A DNA stretch of 12,842 nt, taken from the NCBI GenBank assembly GCA_030430725.1, contig JAUIKP010000037.1, positions 1 through 12,842 of the forward strand, in the 5' to 3' direction. Below the pieces are notes generated by a model. That model saw only the letters and a program-made list of their open reading frames with translations. It was not told where the DNA came from and searched no databases. Shown piece by piece: positions 10,383 to 12,842 of the stretch. Both the position numbers and the translations under genes were made by a program. Position 1 is the stretch's first letter; every line of letters starts with the position of its first letter. The DNA comes from Nitrospiria bacterium (lineage in GTDB: Bacteria > Nitrospirota > Nitrospiria > Nitrospirales > UBA8639).

Positions 10383-10398
10383 AGCAAAGAAAGTGCCA
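10383..10398 (-). promoter_or_regulatory. Sigma-54 (-24/-12) promoter for the minus-strand usp
   Basis: The minus strand reads TGGCAC-TTTCT-TTGCT, which fits the RpoN consensus TGGCAC(G)-N4-TTGC(A/T) at all but one defined base and has the exact GG-N10-GC spacing. Transcription would start near 10372, giving a leader of about 44 nt before the usp ATG at 10328. Sigma-54 promoters need an enhancer-binding ATPase, so an upstream activator site is expected, and a palindrome about 190 nt upstream is a candidate. Confidence 0.6.
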
Positions 10399-10585
10399 GA
10401 GCAGGGGGTTTGTAAGGAGAACTATGTGGGGGGAGCAATGAGGCCGTCTCACCATGCATAATTGATATCGTGTTCTCGTGTAAAAAGAGGAAAAAGGCTA
10501 CACTGTGCCAACGAAGTATAGTCCCAAAAAAGGGCATGAAATCTGAAGCAAGCCCAACCTGTTGGTTCCTCAATCATAGAGACCA

Positions 10586-10600
10586 TCGACTGTCAGTCGA
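10586..10600. promoter_or_regulatory. 15-bp palindrome, candidate activator/operator site
   Basis: TCGACTG-T-CAGTCGA is a perfect 7-bp inverted repeat around one central base, followed by an A-tract. A hairpin with a 1-nt loop is not plausible and no T run follows on either strand, so a dimeric DNA-binding protein site is more likely than a terminator. It lies about 30 nt upstream of the rightward sigma-54-like site and about 190 nt upstream of the leftward one. Confidence 0.45.
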
Positions 10601-10612
10601 AAAAAAATATTT

Positions 10613-10631
10613 GTGAAAAGTGATTTCACTT
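10613..10631. promoter_or_regulatory. Overlapping inverted repeats abutting the rightward promoter
   Basis: Two nested dyads share this stretch: GTGAAA-N5-TTTCAC (10613-10629) and AAGTGA-TT-TCACTT (10618-10631). The second ends on the first base of the sigma-54-like -24 box, so a bound protein would touch RNA polymerase. Probably an operator; the regulator is not in the window. Confidence 0.4.
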
Positions 10632-10646
10632 GGCAGGATTCGTGCG
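10631..10646 (+). promoter_or_regulatory. Sigma-54-like promoter for the tandem usp
   Basis: TGGCAGGATTCGTGCG keeps the exact GG-N10-GC spacing and nine of twelve consensus bases, but the -12 box is GTGC instead of TTGC. A start near 10657 would give a leader of about 60 nt before the ATG at 10718. Weaker than its leftward partner; a sigma-70 promoter elsewhere in the region cannot be excluded. Confidence 0.4.
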
Positions 10647-10717
10647 AAAATAGGAGTTGGGAAGAAAACATGGTGGGAGCACAATGGTTCTATGTCTGAG
10701 ATTGAGGAGACGAGATA

Positions 10718-11626
10718 ATGAAAATCCTGTGTGCGGTTGATGGGTCGGAGTTTTCTCTGTGGGCCCTTGAAGGAGTAGGAAAGTTATTTCGCCATTTGGT
10801 GAAAGAGCTGGTGTTGCTGCATGTGGTCGACCCACGGATCGTGAAAGGCAGTGGGAAACGGCGATCCGAAAAGGATGTGATCCTGACAAAAGACCTTTCA
10901 AAAAAGCTGGGGGCGGCGGGCCGGAAGGTTCTGACTGATAGCGCACATCGGATGGAAGTGATCTTAAGCCAGGCCGCCACCAAGCCGGTTACGGCTCTCA
11001 AGACGGTCCTGGTGAAAGGCCATGTGGCGGATGCCATTATTACTCATGCCGAACAAATCCGGCCTGATTTGGTCGTGGTGGGTTCTCGTGGAATGACCGA
11101 TCTTCCCGGATATCTACTGGGAAGCATTTCGAGGACGGTTCTGACCCATGGTCCCTGCTCGGTCTTGACGGTGAAGGGGCTCCTTGAGGTGCCGGTTTCT
11201 GTCTTACTCGCCTTGGATGGGTCCAAGCCATCAAAGTTTGCGGCAAACCGGGTGAAGGAATGGCTCTCTCCTGATATGGCGACACTTCAATTGGTTTCAG
11301 TGGTGCCCGATAGCTTGACGGATGTGTCTCAAAAGATTCTTCCGAAATCCCGGTTGAAGGCTTTGGTGACGCCTCTTCGAGAGCATGCTCAGGAATGCCT
11401 TGAGCACTATCGGGAATTGTTTTTAAAGGAAGGGTTTCAAGTGACTGGAACACGACTTGAGGGTCAACCACGAGAGCAAATCGTCGAGGCAGTTTCAGCC
11501 TGCCATGCGCAACTGGTCGTCATGGGATCCAAGGGGCTTACGGGTTTGGAACGGTTTACCATGGGAAGTGTCTCGGAATGGGTGAGCGCGTATGCGCCTT
11601 CGTCCGTGCTGGTCGTCCGGCATTAA
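10718..11626 (+). CDS. Tandem two-domain universal stress protein
   Basis: Cytoplasmic protein of 302 aa made of two Usp domains, about 1-153 and 159-302. Domain 1 starts MKILCAVDGSEFSLWALE and has the loop GSRGMTDLPGYLLGS (122-136). Domain 2 starts VSVLLALDGSKPS and has GSKGLTGLERFTMGS (270-284). Both loops show the canonical G-2x-G-9x-G-S nucleotide-binding spacing, so both halves probably bind ATP. Tandem Usp proteins generally act in stress survival, but the target here is unknown. The ATG at 10718 has GAGGAG about 9 nt upstream. It is divergent from the single-domain usp and is followed by a palindromic element. Confidence 0.93.
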   Translation: MKILCAVDGSEFSLWALEGVGKLFRHLVKELVLLHVVDPRIVKGSGKRRSEKDVILTKDLSKKLGAAGRKVLTDSAHRMEVILSQAATKPVTALKTVLVKGHVADAIITHAEQIRPDLVVVGSRGMTDLPGYLLGSISRTVLTHGPCSVLTVKGLLEVPVSVLLALDGSKPSKFAANRVKEWLSPDMATLQLVSVVPDSLTDVSQKILPKSRLKALVTPLREHAQECLEHYRELFLKEGFQVTGTRLEGQPREQIVEAVSACHAQLVVMGSKGLTGLERFTMGSVSEWVSAYAPSSVLVVRH

Positions 11627-11663
11627 CCACAATGGCAGGATGAGATGACTCATTAAAGGCTCC

Positions 11664-11785
11664 GGGTCGGTTCAAAAAAGTCCGTCCAGCAAGGCCGCAG
11701 CCGTTTTGACGCGCGGAGCGTACACTGAGTACGTGAGCACGGAAAAATGGCGAGAACGCCGCTGGCGGCTTTTTTCAACAGACCC
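11664..11785. repeat. 122-bp imperfect palindromic element (MITE/REP-like)
   Basis: The ends are inverted: GGGTC-N-GTT-N-AAAAAAG on the left and the reverse complement CTTTTTT-N-AAC-N-GACCC on the right. The arms stay partly complementary to a centre of CGTAC-ACTGA-GTACG (11719-11733), so the whole unit could fold into one long imperfect hairpin with about 55-nt arms. A T6 run exits on each strand, and just before the right-hand one lies GCCG-CTGG-CGGC, so it may end transcription in both directions. It sits between usp and the pentapeptide gene and contains no gene. I associate similar intergenic units with Nitrospira, from memory only. No second copy is seen in this window. Confidence 0.6.
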
Positions 11786-11807
11786 AGGAAATAAAGGAGG
11801 GATTTTG

Positions 11808-12842
11808 TTGAACACAGGAAAGACAGGTTATTCGCATGTGAGCTGGGTGAAACCAAGTGGGTCGTGGATCGGAGGGCTGATGGGATGCTTGTTCCTCGGA
11901 TGGATGATGGTCACGGGAGCGTATGGGGAGCATCTGGATGTGTCCGATGGCCCCACTAACACCTCCTCGGACTGTCATGGGGCATTCCTCGGAAAACAGG
12001 TTCCGGGAGAGACACTCATCCGGATGTTTGCCGCACACGCCCGATGGCTCGCCGATCATCAAGACCCGAAAGGCGTGCAGGCTGATTTATGCGGGGCCGA
12101 TCTGGCCGGGGTCGATTTTCGGGAAGAAGATTTGAGCGGGGTCAACTTTCAAGGGGCCAACCTGACGCGTGCCGTGTTCACCACGGCCAAGTTAGTCCAT
12201 GTGAACTTTCAAAAAGCGAATCTCACCGAAGCCTCGTTCTACTCGGTTGATATGCGCGGAGCCAACGTCTCTGGTGCGAGAGCCCGGCTGGCGGATTTTC
12301 GAAAAGCCGATTTGACCCAGGCCAATTTCACAGGAGCCGATTTGCGAGAAGCGAATCTCGCAGAATCCCGTTTCCGACTGGGTGTTTTACGAGGTGCCGA
12401 TTTGGAAGAGGCCTATCTGGTCCGGACGGATTTCGAAATGGCCAATTTGGCGGAGGCGTCTCTTATTCGAGCGGATGGTCGAGAAGCCAATTTTCTGCGA
12501 GCCTTACTCGCTCATGTCAAACTTTTGGATGCGGATTTAAACCGAAGCAACTTGCAAGAAGCCGATCTTCGCTCGGCCGATTTGTCCGGGGCGGATTTGG
12601 GATTAGCCAATCTGAATGAGGCCGTGCTGACGCAGGGCAACCTCCGTGAAGCGAATTTGGACAGAGCCGTCCTATTTCAGGCCAATCTCGAAGAAGCCAA
12701 TTGCGCCGGGGCAAGTTTCCAGAATGCCGACTTGCTTGAGGCAAATTTAGCGGGTAGCAATCTCTTGCGGGCGACATTGGATGAAGCCTATCTTGCGAAG
12801 GCGAATGTGCAGGGGGCAAATCTGGAAGGCGCCGATGTCTCG
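11808..12842 (+). CDS. Exported pentapeptide-repeat protein (3' end beyond window)
   Basis: An open frame of at least 345 codons running off the window. The start is taken as TTG at 11808, with GGAGG (11796-11800) 7 nt upstream; TTG at 11805 is an alternative and no ATG is as well placed. Residues about 1-40 look like a Sec signal peptide: Lys5 and Lys15, a hydrophobic core about 20-36, then TGAYG before the likely cut. A helical cap follows (about 61-90, with HARWLADH), and from about residue 92 come around 50 tandem pentapeptides of the A(D/N)LxX type, expected to form a right-handed beta-helix. Ligand and role are unknown; an extracytoplasmic location argues against the gyrase-protecting Qnr type. 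Partial: no stop is seen. Confidence 0.88.
   Translation, partial: MNTGKTGYSHVSWVKPSGSWIGGLMGCLFLGWMMVTGAYGEHLDVSDGPTNTSSDCHGAFLGKQVPGETLIRMFAAHARWLADHQDPKGVQADLCGADLAGVDFREEDLSGVNFQGANLTRAVFTTAKLVHVNFQKANLTEASFYSVDMRGANVSGARARLADFRKADLTQANFTGADLREANLAESRFRLGVLRGADLEEAYLVRTDFEMANLAEASLIRADGREANFLRALLAHVKLLDADLNRSNLQEADLRSADLSGADLGLANLNEAVLTQGNLREANLDRAVLFQANLEEANCAGASFQNADLLEANLAGSNLLRATLDEAYLAKANVQGANLEGADVS

Larger units (their letters stand above)
10329..10717. promoter_or_regulatory. Divergent regulatory region between two usp genes
   Basis: This 389-nt AT-richer stretch separates divergently read usp genes and holds no plausible gene. From left to right it carries a sigma-54-type site facing left (10383-10398), a small dyad CCAAC-CT-GTTGG (10554-10565), a 15-bp palindrome (10586-10600), an A-tract (10600-10607), overlapping dyads (10613-10631) and a sigma-54-like site facing right (10631-10646). 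The clustering of dyads between two outward-facing promoters is what a shared activator site would look like. Confidence 0.6.

Noticed and set aside
10499..10515. Another sigma-54-like -24 box (TGGCAC) on the minus strand
   Set aside because: The next GC is at 9, not 10, bases and the -12 box is AGCC, so it fails the spacing rule.
10586..10610. Palindrome plus A-tract as an intrinsic terminator
   Set aside because: The stem would have a 1-nt loop, and the homopolymer is A after the stem on the plus strand, so no U-tract follows on either strand.
11633..11650. TGGCAGGAT on the plus strand after the tandem usp, like the -24 box of 10631
   Set aside because: No GC occurs at the right spacing, and it lies at the end of a gene before a terminator-like element.
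11808..12842. Tandem repeats at the right end as a CRISPR or DNA satellite
   Set aside because: The periodicity is 15 nt and in frame, and encodes A(D/N)LxX pentapeptides, so it is a protein repeat.

Overview
The window reads as a bacterial chromosome segment of roughly 55% G+C with dense, tightly coupled genes. Its core is a complete N-type ("alternate") F1Fo-ATPase operon on the minus strand, in the diagnostic order atpD-C-Q-R-B-E-F-A-G. There is no separate delta gene, and the two N-ATPase-specific genes atpQ and atpR are present. N-ATPases are known as laterally spread second ATPases in bacteria that also keep a normal F-ATPase elsewhere. Gene content, codon style and an intergenic palindromic element I associate with Nitrospira genomes make a Nitrospirota (Nitrospira-like) host my best guess. 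That is inference: no rRNA or other marker gene is in the window.

Layout, left to right. 69-938 (-): a PPK2-family polyphosphate:nucleotide phosphotransferase, only 13 nt behind atpG and so probably the last gene of the ATPase operon. 952-7795 (-): the nine ATPase genes, mostly overlapping by 4-14 nt. 7796-8126: leader of the operon. 8127-9317 (-): a cation/proton antiporter with the Asp-Asp ion-site motif. 9318-9755: no gene seen. 9756-10328 (-): a single-domain universal stress protein (Usp). 10329-10717: a divergent regulatory region. 10718-11626 (+): a tandem two-domain Usp. 11664-11785: a 122-bp imperfect palindrome with T6 runs leaving both ends. 11808-12842 (+): an exported pentapeptide-repeat protein that starts at TTG and runs off the window.

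How it may work together. The antiporter and the N-ATPase would both move Na+ or H+ across the inner membrane. N-ATPases are thought to run mainly as ATP-driven outward pumps. PPK2 can remake ATP (or ADP) from polyphosphate, so its place at the end of the pump operon suggests a pump that can be fed from stored polyphosphate when respiration fails. The Usp genes upstream fit a stress module. The divergent Usp intergenic region carries a near-perfect sigma-54 (-24/-12) promoter facing the Usp-antiporter-ATPase-PPK2 side and a weaker sigma-54-like site facing the tandem Usp. A 15-bp palindrome lies between them and could be an activator site. The proposed system is therefore a possibly sigma-54-controlled stress regulon built around a polyphosphate-backed ion pump. 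The gene identities are firm, but the functional link and the regulation are inference.
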